Assembly (NCBI GenBank): GCA_902461985.1
Contig: CABQAB010000005.1
Coordinates: forward strand, 1-21,985
Reading direction: 5' to 3'
Length of the DNA stretch: 21,985 nucleotides
DNA from: an uncultured Bacteroidales bacterium
GTDB taxonomy: Bacteria; Bacteroidota; Bacteroidia; Bacteroidales; UBA932
In this document: in pieces, positions 8,402-16,011 of the stretch
How the letters are laid out: every line of letters starts with the position of its first letter
Numbering within the stretch: position 1 is the first letter of the stretch
The notes under the pieces: generated by a model
Told to the model about the DNA's origin: nothing
What the model saw: the letters and a program-made list of their open reading frames with translations, nothing else
The model's database searches: none
Translations under genes and position numbers: made by a program

Positions 8402-10417
8402 ATGAATGAGTTGGTTTATGATGTAATTGTCATCGGTGGGGGACATGCCGGATGCGAGGCTGCTGTGGCGTCTGCAAGATTGGGCTCAAGGACTCTTCTT
8501 ATAACGATGGATATGGGGAAATTTGCTCAGATGTCCTGTAATCCTGCTGTAGGAGGAATTGCTAAAGGTCAGATAGTCAGAGAGATAGATGCACTTGGTG
8601 GATGTATGGGCGTGGTGACTGATGCTGCGACTCTCCAGTTCAGGATGCTTAACAGGTCTAAGGGTCCGGCCATGTGGAGTCCGCGGGCGCAATGTGACAA
8701 GGAGAAGTTTTCCCGAATATGGCGAAAAATCCTCGAAACTACTTGTAACTTAGACATTTATCAAGATACAGTCATCGAATTTTTGTTTGAGAATTCAAAA
8801 ATTTCAGGTTGCCGTACAACTACAGGGGCAATTTTCAAATCTCAAGCAGTTGTTTTGACTGCCGGGACGTTTCTTGGAGGCAGGCTTTTCATAGGTCGCA
8901 ATGATTTTGCCGGTGGCAGGATGGGGGAGTTGTCTTCTTATGGTTTGACTGGGCAATTGAAATCTATGGGTGTGGTGACCGGAAGAATGAAGACAGGTAC
9001 TCCGCCTCGTATCGATATTTCTTCAGTGGATGTTTCTTCGCTTCCTGTCCAGGAGGGTGACTCCGTTCCTGAGCGTTTCTCTTATCTTCCTATCTTGTCA
9101 GCAGCGCAGGATGGTTCCGGGCAGATGCCTTGCTACATCCTTCATACAAATGAAACTGTTCATGATATTCTTAGGGCTGCCTTTCATGAGTCTCCTCTTT
9201 TTTCGGGAAAGATTGTCGGAATAGGTCCTCGTTATTGTCCGAGCATCGAGGATAAGTTGAGGACTTTCGCAGACAAGACGGAACATCAGCTTTTCCTTGA
9301 GCCGGAGGGCAGGAATACCAACGAATATTATCTTCAGGGCTTTTCTTCTTCTCTTCCTCTCGAAGTTCAGCTGGATGCTTTGCATCAAATCAAGGGGCTG
9401 GAGAATGTGAAAATTTTCAGGCCTGCCTATGCAGTTGAATATGACTATTTTGATTCTACGCAACTTTCTCCGAGCCTTGAGTTGAAATCTATTCCGGGTC
9501 TGTTTTTGGCCGGTCAGGTCAATGGTACTACCGGTTATGAGGAAGCTGCTGCGCAGGGGCTTATGGCTGGTATCAATGCGCATCTGAAGGTGCATCAGAA
9601 AGAGCCTTTCGTCTTGAAGCGTGACGAGGCTTATATTGGAGTTCTTATCGACGATTTGATAACCAAGGGAGTTGATGAGCCTTACCGTATGTTTACTTCA
9701 AGGGCTGAATATAGGATTCTGCTCAGACAGGATAATGCTGATGCGAGACTTACACCTCTCGGATTTTCTTTAGGTTTGGTTGATGAGGCCCGTTACCGGT
9801 TTACAATGTCGAAATACGAAACTGTGTCCCGTTTTGTAGATTTCTGTTCTGAAACCTCAATCAAGCCTGAGTCTGTCAATGATTATTTAGTTTCCAAAGG
9901 TTCGGCTCCTATTCCTAACCGTAAGCGTCTTGCGGATTTGGTTTCTCGTCCAGGGGTTATGGTGGCGGATATTCTTGGATTTGTTCCACGTGGAACTTTT
10001 GAAAAGAGTTCAGTTGGATATCCTGTGGAAATTGATGTTGAAAAGTCCTTTGAGTCTTCTGAATTCTTCGAGAGAATGTCTGCAGCTGCGTCTTTGGACA
10101 GTAAGGCTCAGTTGACTTCGGGGCAGGGTAGGGAATTGTTGAAGAATGAGGTCGGACATCAGATTTTGGATATCACGGATATTTTAATCAAGTATAAGGG
10201 GTATATTGACAGGGAAAAAGCAGAGGCTGACAAACTTCACAGACTTGAAAATCTGATTATTCCAGAGGGTTTTGATTTTGACAGAGTTTCAAGTCTTTCT
10301 ATCGAATGTCGTCAGAAACTGAAAAAATACAACCCGAAAACCATCGCGCAGGCATCGAGGATTTCAGGTGTATCACCTTCGGATATTTCGGTTCTCTTGG
10401 TGTACTTCGGCAGATGA
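8402..10417 (+). CDS. mnmG: tRNA uridine-5-carboxymethylaminomethyl modification enzyme MnmG (GidA)
   Basis: MnmG is the FAD- and NADH-dependent partner of MnmE that adds the carboxymethylaminomethyl group to U34 of certain tRNAs. The N-terminus has the FAD motif GGGHAG (12-17), then the family blocks SCNPAVGGIAKGQIVREID and GTFLGGRLFIG, then GRMKTGTPPRID. The C-terminal helical MnmE/tRNA-binding part ends with NPKTIAQASRISGVSPSDIS. At 671 residues it is somewhat longer than the common length of about 620-630; the extra sequence seems to lie around residues 520-570, before YKGYI. A GTG at 8399 is in frame just before the ATG; the ATG at 8402 is preferred. A repeat-rich region follows. Confidence 0.96.
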   Translation: MNELVYDVIVIGGGHAGCEAAVASARLGSRTLLITMDMGKFAQMSCNPAVGGIAKGQIVREIDALGGCMGVVTDAATLQFRMLNRSKGPAMWSPRAQCDKEKFSRIWRKILETTCNLDIYQDTVIEFLFENSKISGCRTTTGAIFKSQAVVLTAGTFLGGRLFIGRNDFAGGRMGELSSYGLTGQLKSMGVVTGRMKTGTPPRIDISSVDVSSLPVQEGDSVPERFSYLPILSAAQDGSGQMPCYILHTNETVHDILRAAFHESPLFSGKIVGIGPRYCPSIEDKLRTFADKTEHQLFLEPEGRNTNEYYLQGFSSSLPLEVQLDALHQIKGLENVKIFRPAYAVEYDYFDSTQLSPSLELKSIPGLFLAGQVNGTTGYEEAAAQGLMAGINAHLKVHQKEPFVLKRDEAYIGVLIDDLITKGVDEPYRMFTSRAEYRILLRQDNADARLTPLGFSLGLVDEARYRFTMSKYETVSRFVDFCSETSIKPESVNDYLVSKGSAPIPNRKRLADLVSRPGVMVADILGFVPRGTFEKSSVGYPVEIDVEKSFESSEFFERMSAAASLDSKAQLTSGQGRELLKNEVGHQILDITDILIKYKGYIDREKAEADKLHRLENLIIPEGFDFDRVSSLSIECRQKLKKYNPKTIAQASRISGVSPSDISVLLVYFGR

Positions 10418-10443
10418 TGAAGCATCCAGCCTGGGTGTCTTCG

Positions 10444-10583
10444 TGTCATTTCGGCAGAGTACAGCGAGTAGAGAAATCTAAAACATCGTTGTCTTGTCAT
10501 CTCGACTAAACGCAGCGCATGGAGAGATCTGAATTGAGAGTTTATTTGTCTTAGATCTTTCGACTCTCTCTGAAAAGGGACAA
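10444..10583. repeat. Cluster of short intergenic repeats (two direct, one inverted copy)
   Basis: Two 36-nt direct copies (10444-10479 and 10495-10530) both begin TGTCAT, share TCG and CAGCG blocks, and end GAGA-A/G-ATCT; 25 of 36 bases agree by hand alignment. A degenerate inverted copy runs from AGATCT at 10553 to GACAA at 10583, so the second copy and the inverted copy can fold together (TTGTC...AGATCT with AGATCT...GACAA). They sit between the convergent mnmG and ruvA, outside genes. The look is that of the TGTCAT...GAGAAATCT dispersed intergenic repeats seen in Bacteroidota; multicopy status cannot be tested here. Confidence 0.7.
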
Positions 10584-10604
10584 AAGCCCACTGGGCTATT
10601 TGTC
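10579..10604. terminator. Hairpin between mnmG and ruvA, possible terminator
   Basis: GACAAA pairs with TTTGTC and GCCC with GGGC around the loop ACT, with a small internal loop. On the plus strand it is followed by CCTTTTCTTT. It overlaps the inverted repeat copy. It could end mnmG transcription, but the U-tract is not immediate. Confidence 0.4.
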
Positions 10605-10644
10605 TAATCCTTTTCTTTGCTCAAGATGATAGTTCCGCTGAAAT

Positions 10645-11235
10645 TTACAGCAATTTTAGTCCTGCCTTGATGAGTTGTTCCAAGTTGGCGTCCGGAGTCT
10701 CCTTGAGCACTGTTGCAAGGGCCTTTGTTACATTGCTTTTAGTAAAACCGAGCATAACAAGAGCCGTAGTAGCCTCTTCGACTTCCGGATTGACTCCACC
10801 TCCGGTGAATATTGAAGCATTGCCGCTGCCTTCTCCCTTTGATATTTTGTCCTTGAGTTCCAAAACAAGCCTTTGGGCTGACTTCATTCCGATACCCTTG
10901 ATGCTCTTTATTTTATGGAGATCCTCTGAAAGGATGGCGTTTCGAAGTTCGTCGGAACTGAGAGATGACAGCATCATTCTGGCTGTGGCGGCACCGATTC
11001 CGGACACCCCTATCAGGAGCCTGAACAATTCTCTTTCGTCTTTGTCAGCAAATCCGAAATACTGCTCGTCGTCTTCTCTGAGATAATGGTGGATATAGAC
11101 CCGGCCGTCTTTAACGGTTTTCAGGGCATCGTAAGTCTGGAGTGAAATCAGAATCTTATAGCCTATTCCGTTACATTCCAAAGTCATTTCTGTGGGATTC
11201 AGTTCAATAATTTCACCTTTGATGTAGTCAATCAT
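10645..11235 (-). CDS. ruvA: Holliday junction branch migration protein RuvA
   Basis: RuvA binds four-way junctions as a tetramer and loads RuvB hexamers. The 196-residue protein has the N-terminal OB-fold domain (MIDYIKGEI...VYIHHYLREDDEQYFGF, about 1-63). Two helix-hairpin-helix motifs follow, LIGVSGIGAATA (74-85) and IKSIKGIGMKSAQRL (109-123), then the flexible linker with GEGSGN, and the C-terminal three-helix RuvB-binding domain (about 152-196, EATTALVMLGF). Length and domain order are normal. It is separated from ruvB and faces away from sufS; a TAATTTTG box on the minus strand at 11305-11298 may be its -7 element, about 63 nt upstream of the start, though without a clear -33. Confidence 0.96.
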   Translation of the reverse strand: MIDYIKGEIIELNPTEMTLECNGIGYKILISLQTYDALKTVKDGRVYIHHYLREDDEQYFGFADKDERELFRLLIGVSGIGAATARMMLSSLSSDELRNAILSEDLHKIKSIKGIGMKSAQRLVLELKDKISKGEGSGNASIFTGGGVNPEVEEATTALVMLGFTKSNVTKALATVLKETPDANLEQLIKAGLKLL

Positions 11236-11380
11236 ATTTTTTCAAATTACAGTAATTTTCAGACATGGCTGGTTGTGAAGTCAAACCGTAGCAGAGACAA
11301 AATTAAGATAAAATATCCATAACACGTCTTTAATATGGTGAAAATAGTTAGTTTGTTATCCTTTGATGGAATCTATTTTG

Positions 11381-11388
11381 TAATTTTG
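11381..11388 (+). promoter_or_regulatory. Candidate -7 box for the suf operon
   Basis: TAATTTTG matches TAnnTTTG, 26 nt before the preferred sufS ATG. TTTG at 11362-11365 is 15 nt upstream, shorter than the usual gap of about 20. No obvious iron-sulfur regulator site was recognised. Confidence 0.45.
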
Positions 11389-11414
11389 CACTCCTTATCA
11401 AATCAGACTTGGAA

Positions 11415-12629
11415 ATGACGATTCAAGATGTAAGAAAACAGTTTTCATCGCTTTCTGCGACGGTTTACGGCCGTCCGTTAATTTATTTTGACAATGCGGC
11501 CACCGCCCAAAGGCTTGATTCGGTGTTGGCCATGCAGGAGGAATGGTCGAGAACTGCCAATTCCAATATTCATCGTGCTGTGCACCACCTTGCAGATGTT
11601 GCTACGGAACATTATGAAAAAGCTCGCGAGAGTGTCAGGGATTTTATCGGTGCCAAGGAGTCTTCCGAGATAGTATTCACTTCAGGAACCACAGCCTCGA
11701 TAAATCTCGTGGCGTATTCTTTCGGTGAAGCCTTTGTCGGAAAGGGCGACAATGTCATCGTTTCAGCAGCGGAGCATCATTCCAATCTTGTTCCATGGCA
11801 GCAGTTGTGTCTGCGCAAATCGGCTGAATTGAGGGTTGTTCCGGTCCTTGATGACGGTTCTCTTGATATGGAGGCTTTGGAAAAGATGCTGGATTCACGG
11901 ACTAAGATAGTTGCCGTAACCCATGTTTCGAATGTTCTCGGAGTGGTCAATCCTGTCGATGAAATCGTCTCTCTCTGTCATTCCCGTGGAGTGCCTGTAC
12001 TTCTTGACGGAGCGCAGGGAATTGTGCACTGTGGAATTGATGTCAGAAAGACTGATTGCGATTTCTATGCTTTTTCGGGGCATAAGATGTATGCTGCCAC
12101 AGGCACGGGAGTATTGTATGGCAAAAAAGAATACTTGGAGAAAATGCCTCCTTTCATGTTCGGCGGGGAAATGGTCGGAACTGTCTCCTACAAGCAGACT
12201 ACGTTCGCTCCGTTGCCATTGAAATTTGAAGCGGGGACACAGAATTTCATAGGTCAGACAAGTTTCATCCAGGCAGTGGACTTTATGCGTAGCCTGAATG
12301 ATACTGAACTTGCAGCTGAATGTAAGGTTGTGGAAAACGCCATGAAGGACGTTTTGATGTCGAATCCGCGCATAAGGCTTTACGGAACAGCCGGACATAA
12401 GATTCCTGTCTATTCTTTTTCCGTGGACGGCGTACATCACGAAGATTTGGCTTTGCTTTTAGACAAGATGGGGATAGCCGTCCGTTCGGGGCAGATGTGT
12501 GCGGAACCTTTGATGGGGCGTCTGGGCGTAACTGGTGTCGTGAGGGCTTCACTCGCTCCTTACAATACTTTGGAAGAGGTCGAGGCTTTCGGAAAGGCAT
12601 TGGACAAGGCTATTGGAATGTTAGTATAA
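11415..12629 (+). CDS. sufS: Cysteine desulfurase SufS
   Basis: SufS is a PLP enzyme that takes sulfur from cysteine as a persulfide and passes it to SufE for Fe-S cluster assembly. The preferred ATG gives 404 residues; a TTG two codons earlier is in frame but less likely. Visible features are YFDNAAT near the N-terminus, the PLP-stacking histidine in SAAEHHSN (about 121), the PLP lysine in SGHK (Lys224), and the group II active-site loop RSGQMCAEPLM with catalytic Cys362. These place it in the SufS/CsdA class, which needs a SufE partner, encoded next. SufBCD are not in the window, so they are elsewhere in the genome. Confidence 0.95.
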   Translation: MTIQDVRKQFSSLSATVYGRPLIYFDNAATAQRLDSVLAMQEEWSRTANSNIHRAVHHLADVATEHYEKARESVRDFIGAKESSEIVFTSGTTASINLVAYSFGEAFVGKGDNVIVSAAEHHSNLVPWQQLCLRKSAELRVVPVLDDGSLDMEALEKMLDSRTKIVAVTHVSNVLGVVNPVDEIVSLCHSRGVPVLLDGAQGIVHCGIDVRKTDCDFYAFSGHKMYAATGTGVLYGKKEYLEKMPPFMFGGEMVGTVSYKQTTFAPLPLKFEAGTQNFIGQTSFIQAVDFMRSLNDTELAAECKVVENAMKDVLMSNPRIRLYGTAGHKIPVYSFSVDGVHHEDLALLLDKMGIAVRSGQMCAEPLMGRLGVTGVVRASLAPYNTLEEVEAFGKALDKAIGMLV

Positions 12630-12654
12630 CTTATTGATTATAAAGTAATTAGAT

Positions 12655-13080
12655 ATGAATACAAGGAGTTTGAACGAGGTGGAGAATGAGATTCTGGACG
12701 AATTTTCCGCTTTTGATGAATGGCTGGACAAATATGAATATCTTATCGACTTGGGCAAGTCTCTGACTGACTATCCGGAAGAAAAGAAAACAGATGAGCA
12801 TTTGATAAAAGGCTGTCAATCAAGAGTTTGGCTTGATGCTAAGTTCGAAAATGGGAAACTTCTGTTCAATGCGGACAGCGATGCCATCATAACTAAAGGC
12901 ATCATTTCCCTCTTGATACGCATCTATTCAGGCAGGACACCGGAAGAAATCCTTGCGTCCGACTTTTCTGTGGTCGAGAAAATCGGTTTGAAGGAGAATC
13001 TTTCCCCGACCAGGGCAAACGGTCTGGTGTCGATGATTCAGACAATGAGACAGCTTGCATCGGAAAACATAAACAAATAG
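12655..13080 (+). CDS. sufE: Cysteine desulfuration protein SufE
   Basis: SufE accepts the persulfide from SufS on one cysteine and hands it to the SufBCD scaffold. The 141-residue protein has the signature IKGCQSRVW with the acceptor Cys54, and the C-terminal SPTRANGLVSMIQTM helix typical of the family. It begins 25 nt after sufS, and the next gene starts 3 nt after its stop, so a single transcript is likely. Length is normal and no anomalies are seen. Confidence 0.95.
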   Translation: MNTRSLNEVENEILDEFSAFDEWLDKYEYLIDLGKSLTDYPEEKKTDEHLIKGCQSRVWLDAKFENGKLLFNADSDAIITKGIISLLIRIYSGRTPEEILASDFSVVEKIGLKENLSPTRANGLVSMIQTMRQLASENINK

Positions 13081-13083
13081 GAA

Positions 13084-13392
13084 ATGGCACTTGAAGGAGA
13101 TATAATCAGGGCACTCAGGCAGGTCTATGACCCTGAAATTCCTGTAAATATTTATGATTTGGGACTTATTTACGAGTTGAAAGTCGATGAGGACCATAAC
13201 GTGACTATCCAGATGACTTTGACGGCTCCCAACTGCCCTATGGCAGACTATGTGGTCGAGGAGGTTCAGAGGGCCGTGGAGGATGTCCCCGGAGTGGTCA
13301 GCGTCAAAGTGGACCTGGTCTTCGAACCTGTCTGGGACAAGTCCAGAATGTCCGAGGAAGCCCTCGTTGAACTGGGACTCGATGAGGACTGA
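13084..13392 (+). CDS. MIP18 family (DUF59) Fe-S assembly protein, SufT/PaaD-like
   Basis: A 102-residue single-domain MIP18/DUF59 protein, a family that helps Fe-S cluster maturation or delivery (SufT in bacteria, MIP18 in eukaryotes). Evidence is the N-terminal VYDPEIPVNIYDLGLIYEL (14-32) and the conserved cysteine motif MTLTAPNCPMADYV with Cys51. Its place directly after sufS-sufE supports a role in Fe-S biogenesis. It overlaps folK by 11 nt. Which apo-targets it serves cannot be read from sequence. It could also be named a metal-sulfur cluster assembly factor; I leave the symbol empty because several paralogous names exist. Confidence 0.9.
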   Translation: MALEGDIIRALRQVYDPEIPVNIYDLGLIYELKVDEDHNVTIQMTLTAPNCPMADYVVEEVQRAVEDVPGVVSVKVDLVFEPVWDKSRMSEEALVELGLDED

Positions 13393-13858
13393 AGTATATT
13401 TCTCTCTCGGCAGCAATGCCGGCGACCGCAGGGCGACACTTCAACGGGCTATAGCCCTCATGCAGGAGGAATTCACGTCTTTGGACGGCTCTCCGCGCCC
13501 TCCTGTCGCTGTTTCATCATTTATCGAGACTCCGCCTTGGGGCTTCGACGCAGACACGCCCTTCATCAACTGCGCCGTCCGTTTTGATCTCGACGCCTCC
13601 TGCCGTGACATTCTCGCCTCCTGCCAGAAAATCGAGAGGCATCTCGGCCGCCCTGCCCACGACCCTCTTTTTGACCCGGCCGGCAATCGCATATATACTT
13701 CCCGCTCCATAGACATCGACATCATTTTCTATGGCGTTGAGAGCATTTCCGAGTCGGGCCTTACCGTCCCTCACCCTCTCTGGCGACGACGCCCCTTCGT
13801 CATCGAACCGCTTCGTGAAATCATGAGCCCTTATATCCGCACACATTTCTGCCTCTGA
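13382..13858 (+). CDS. folK: 2-amino-4-hydroxy-6-hydroxymethyldihydropteridine diphosphokinase FolK
   Basis: FolK (HPPK) transfers pyrophosphate from ATP to hydroxymethyl-dihydropterin in folate synthesis. From the ATG at 13382 the 158-residue protein starts MRTEVYFSLGSNAGDRR, the classic HPPK opening. Later come IERHLGR (84-90), YTSRSIDIDIIFYG (105-118) with the metal-binding Asp111 and Asp113, and VPHPLWRRRPFVIEPL (129-144). A longer in-frame start at 13250 only adds an unrelated extension inside the previous gene. The 11-nt overlap suggests translational coupling. It is noticeably GC-rich: 34 of 60 bases in 13501-13560, against 22 of 60 in 14101-14160 of the next gene. Confidence 0.95.
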   Translation: MRTEVYFSLGSNAGDRRATLQRAIALMQEEFTSLDGSPRPPVAVSSFIETPPWGFDADTPFINCAVRFDLDASCRDILASCQKIERHLGRPAHDPLFDPAGNRIYTSRSIDIDIIFYGVESISESGLTVPHPLWRRRPFVIEPLREIMSPYIRTHFCL

Positions 13859-13870
13859 ATACTTATAATC

Positions 13871-15373
13871 ATGAAAAAACTCCACTTAATTTTAGTTGCC
13901 CTCTTAGCCCTCGCCGCCTGCAACGGCCGTATTGATATTTTGGACAGAGCTGAGGCTTGTATTGAAGACAATCCTGAACTTGCCCTGCAAATCCTGGACA
14001 GTCTTGATTCAGATGCTTTTCATCTGCCGCATCAGAAGGCCAGATATTCGCTTCTGAAGTCAATGGCATTGAGTAAAAATTATATAGATACCACGGATTT
14101 CAGCATAATCAAACCTGCATTCGACTATTATAGATTTTTTGGTCGCAGGAAAGATAAGTGCCTTGCTTATTTTTACTATTCTGAGATTTTTTCAAACAAT
14201 GAAAGATACACTGACGCGCTATTGTATCTGTATAAGGCATTGAAATATGCTGGAAGAGACTTGAAAACCAAGATTCTGATCTACTCTTCCATGGAGTATG
14301 TCTATAGTAATTCACATCTTACCGACGAAGCGTTAAAAAGTGCTGAGCTTCTTTATGATGCTGTCATGAATTCAGGCGATACAAGTAAATTCGCATTGGC
14401 AGCCTATACTTTGGCTTTGGAATATCACAATAAGGAAATGTTTGATAAATCTGATAGTTTGTGCAACATGGTTTTCAAATACACAGATTCTCTGTCATAT
14501 TCAGGTTTGTCATCTTTGATGTTGCAGGCTGATAATATGTTTTATGGACAGGACCCGGATTATTCTGAAATAGTATCCAAATATAATTTTGCGTTGAGTT
14601 ACGGAGGCGAATTTGCTGAAGAAAACTACTATGACCTGGCTTATGCTCTCGTCAGGAATGATGATATTGATGCAGCAGAGGAGATTCTTTCAAATCTTGA
14701 CATTTCGGAAGCAGAGGGCAATTCTTTATATACTCTTGCAAAGTTGGAAGAGTACAGAATGAACTATAAGAAGTCTTTGGAGTATATTTACAAGTACATG
14801 GACTATGAAGAGGTTTATATAAGGAAAAAACTTTCTCAGTCAATTTATCGGGTCCAGGCGGAGAATTATAGACTGCAATCTGAATTGGAAGTGAGAAGCA
14901 AGTGGATTGTCGTTATATTAAGTTTTCTTGTCCTGTTGATGTTTTCCATGATTTTCATTTTGGTCTACCGGAATATCAAGAGCAAGAATAGAGGACTGCA
15001 ACTTGAAAAAGAACAGCTTGAAACAGAAATTGAGAATATTGTTTCCCTGCGAAAGGTTTATAAGTCAATGTTCAGGACTTCTTTCAATACATCTGACTAC
15101 AAGGACGGCAATGGCAGGGGCTTGATTGAATTAAAAGACAGGCTGAACGATGACTTGGATAATGTGGTGACGAAAATCAGTGAAGATTTTCCGGATTTGA
15201 AAGAAAGTGACATTCTTTTTATCTGTTGTCTGATTGCCGGTTTTGAAAATGTAGAAATAGCCTCCCTGATGAACCTCTCCAAAGATAATGTGAGAACAAA
15301 AAAATCACGACTGAAAAGGATGATATTGAAGTCAAAAAGTATTAATACTACTTTGTACAAATATGTTTTTTGA
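13871..15373 (+). CDS. Lipoprotein-signal TPR, transmembrane and LuxR-like HTH regulator
   Basis: A 500-residue protein that looks like a one-piece transmembrane sensor-regulator. It starts with a lipoprotein signal (LALAAC, Cys17). An exported helical region (about 25-335) follows, with TPR-like pairs such as ERYTDALLYLYKALKYAG and DDIDAAEEILSNL. Then come a transmembrane helix (about 345-366), a short coiled coil (373-395), and a cytoplasmic C-terminus with a LuxR-like HTH (about 444-485: LKESDILFICCLIAGFENVE, then IASLMNLSKDNVRTKKSRLK). Such TPR-TM-HTH proteins are common in Bacteroidota and thought to be regulators, but ligands and targets are mostly unknown. It starts 12 nt after folK yet differs in base composition. 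A terminator separates it from the exported genes that follow; those are plausible targets by position only. Confidence 0.8.
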   Translation: MKKLHLILVALLALAACNGRIDILDRAEACIEDNPELALQILDSLDSDAFHLPHQKARYSLLKSMALSKNYIDTTDFSIIKPAFDYYRFFGRRKDKCLAYFYYSEIFSNNERYTDALLYLYKALKYAGRDLKTKILIYSSMEYVYSNSHLTDEALKSAELLYDAVMNSGDTSKFALAAYTLALEYHNKEMFDKSDSLCNMVFKYTDSLSYSGLSSLMLQADNMFYGQDPDYSEIVSKYNFALSYGGEFAEENYYDLAYALVRNDDIDAAEEILSNLDISEAEGNSLYTLAKLEEYRMNYKKSLEYIYKYMDYEEVYIRKKLSQSIYRVQAENYRLQSELEVRSKWIVVILSFLVLLMFSMIFILVYRNIKSKNRGLQLEKEQLETEIENIVSLRKVYKSMFRTSFNTSDYKDGNGRGLIELKDRLNDDLDNVVTKISEDFPDLKESDILFICCLIAGFENVEIASLMNLSKDNVRTKKSRLKRMILKSKSINTTLYKYVF

Positions 15374-15429
15374 ACAAAATTGTGACAAGGGCATTTTATT
15401 CCACATAACATATTGAACATAAATACTTT

Positions 15430-15471
15430 AAAAATAAGGCATTTTTCCGGATGGAATTATGCCTTATTTTT
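15430..15471. terminator. Intrinsic terminator after the TPR-HTH gene
   Basis: A perfect 13-bp stem, AAAAATAAGGCAT (15430-15442) with ATGCCTTATTTTT (15459-15471), encloses a 16-nt loop. The U-rich 3' arm acts as the tail. Confidence 0.85.
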
Positions 15472-15565
15472 AACTTATTGATAATCAATGGTGTATTAAC
15501 TTCATTACACTCATTTTTGTAACGGATTTTTTCCCGTTTTCGTAGCAGAAAGAGCAGAATAGCAT

Positions 15566-15573
15566 TACTTTTA
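15566..15573 (+). promoter_or_regulatory. Weak -7-like box before the DUF3244 gene
   Basis: TACTTTTA matches TAnnTTTG at seven of eight positions and lies 23 nt before the ATG. No TTTG is at the right distance, so an activator-dependent promoter or a different site is possible. Confidence 0.25.
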
Positions 15574-15596
15574 CGGTCACACTAAAAACCAAACAA

Positions 15597-15986
15597 ATGA
15601 AAATATTAAAACTGATTCTCGCTGGACTTTTGTCCACATTGATTACTTTCAGCAGTTATGCCGGAACGCAGAAAACTAATCTGTCCGGTCCGACCGTAGT
15701 ATCCGTTAAACTTGTCAAAACCAAATCTCCAAAAGGAAAATTTCGGGCTCCGGAGAAATGTCCGATAGAATGCTGTTATTGTTTCGACAATCTTTATGTT
15801 TCAAGCACAAAAAATGTCGAGGCTGACATTTATGTAATAAACACCACTACCGGTGACTTCTGCAGCGAGGCAGTCACCCTTTCGCAGGAACCTATATCTA
15901 TCCCTGCCTTCGGTGACGGAGAGTATTGTATCGAAGTGACGCTTTCCGATGGAGACATCTATTACGGTGAATTTGAAATAGAATAA
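15597..15986 (+). CDS. Secreted cysteine-rich DUF3244-like protein
   Basis: A 129-residue exported protein. Residues 1-22 form a signal peptide, probably cut after SSYA. The mature part resembles DUF3244, a small beta-sandwich found in Bacteroidota, from the pattern LYVSSTKNVEADIYVINTTT, ISIPAFGDGEYCIEV and YYGEFEIE. The function of the family is not known. It holds six cysteines (55, 59, 60, 62, 89, 111), four of them in KCPIECCYC, which is unusual and suggests disulfides or metal binding. The C10 protease starts 25 nt after its stop. C10 proteases of Bacteroides are known to be encoded with small exported inhibitors; whether this is one is inference. Confidence 0.75.
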   Translation: MKILKLILAGLLSTLITFSSYAGTQKTNLSGPTVVSVKLVKTKSPKGKFRAPEKCPIECCYCFDNLYVSSTKNVEADIYVINTTTGDFCSEAVTLSQEPISIPAFGDGEYCIEVTLSDGDIYYGEFEIE

Positions 15987-16011
15987 TCAACCAACTAAAA
16001 ACAGTTTTACT

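Noticed and set aside
11895..12440. 181-codon frame antisense to sufS
   Set aside because: Fully contained in sufS with no plausible domain or start context.
13250..13381. 44-residue N-terminal extension of folK
   Set aside because: The HPPK opening starts at the ATG at 13382; the extension only reads the MIP18 gene in another frame.
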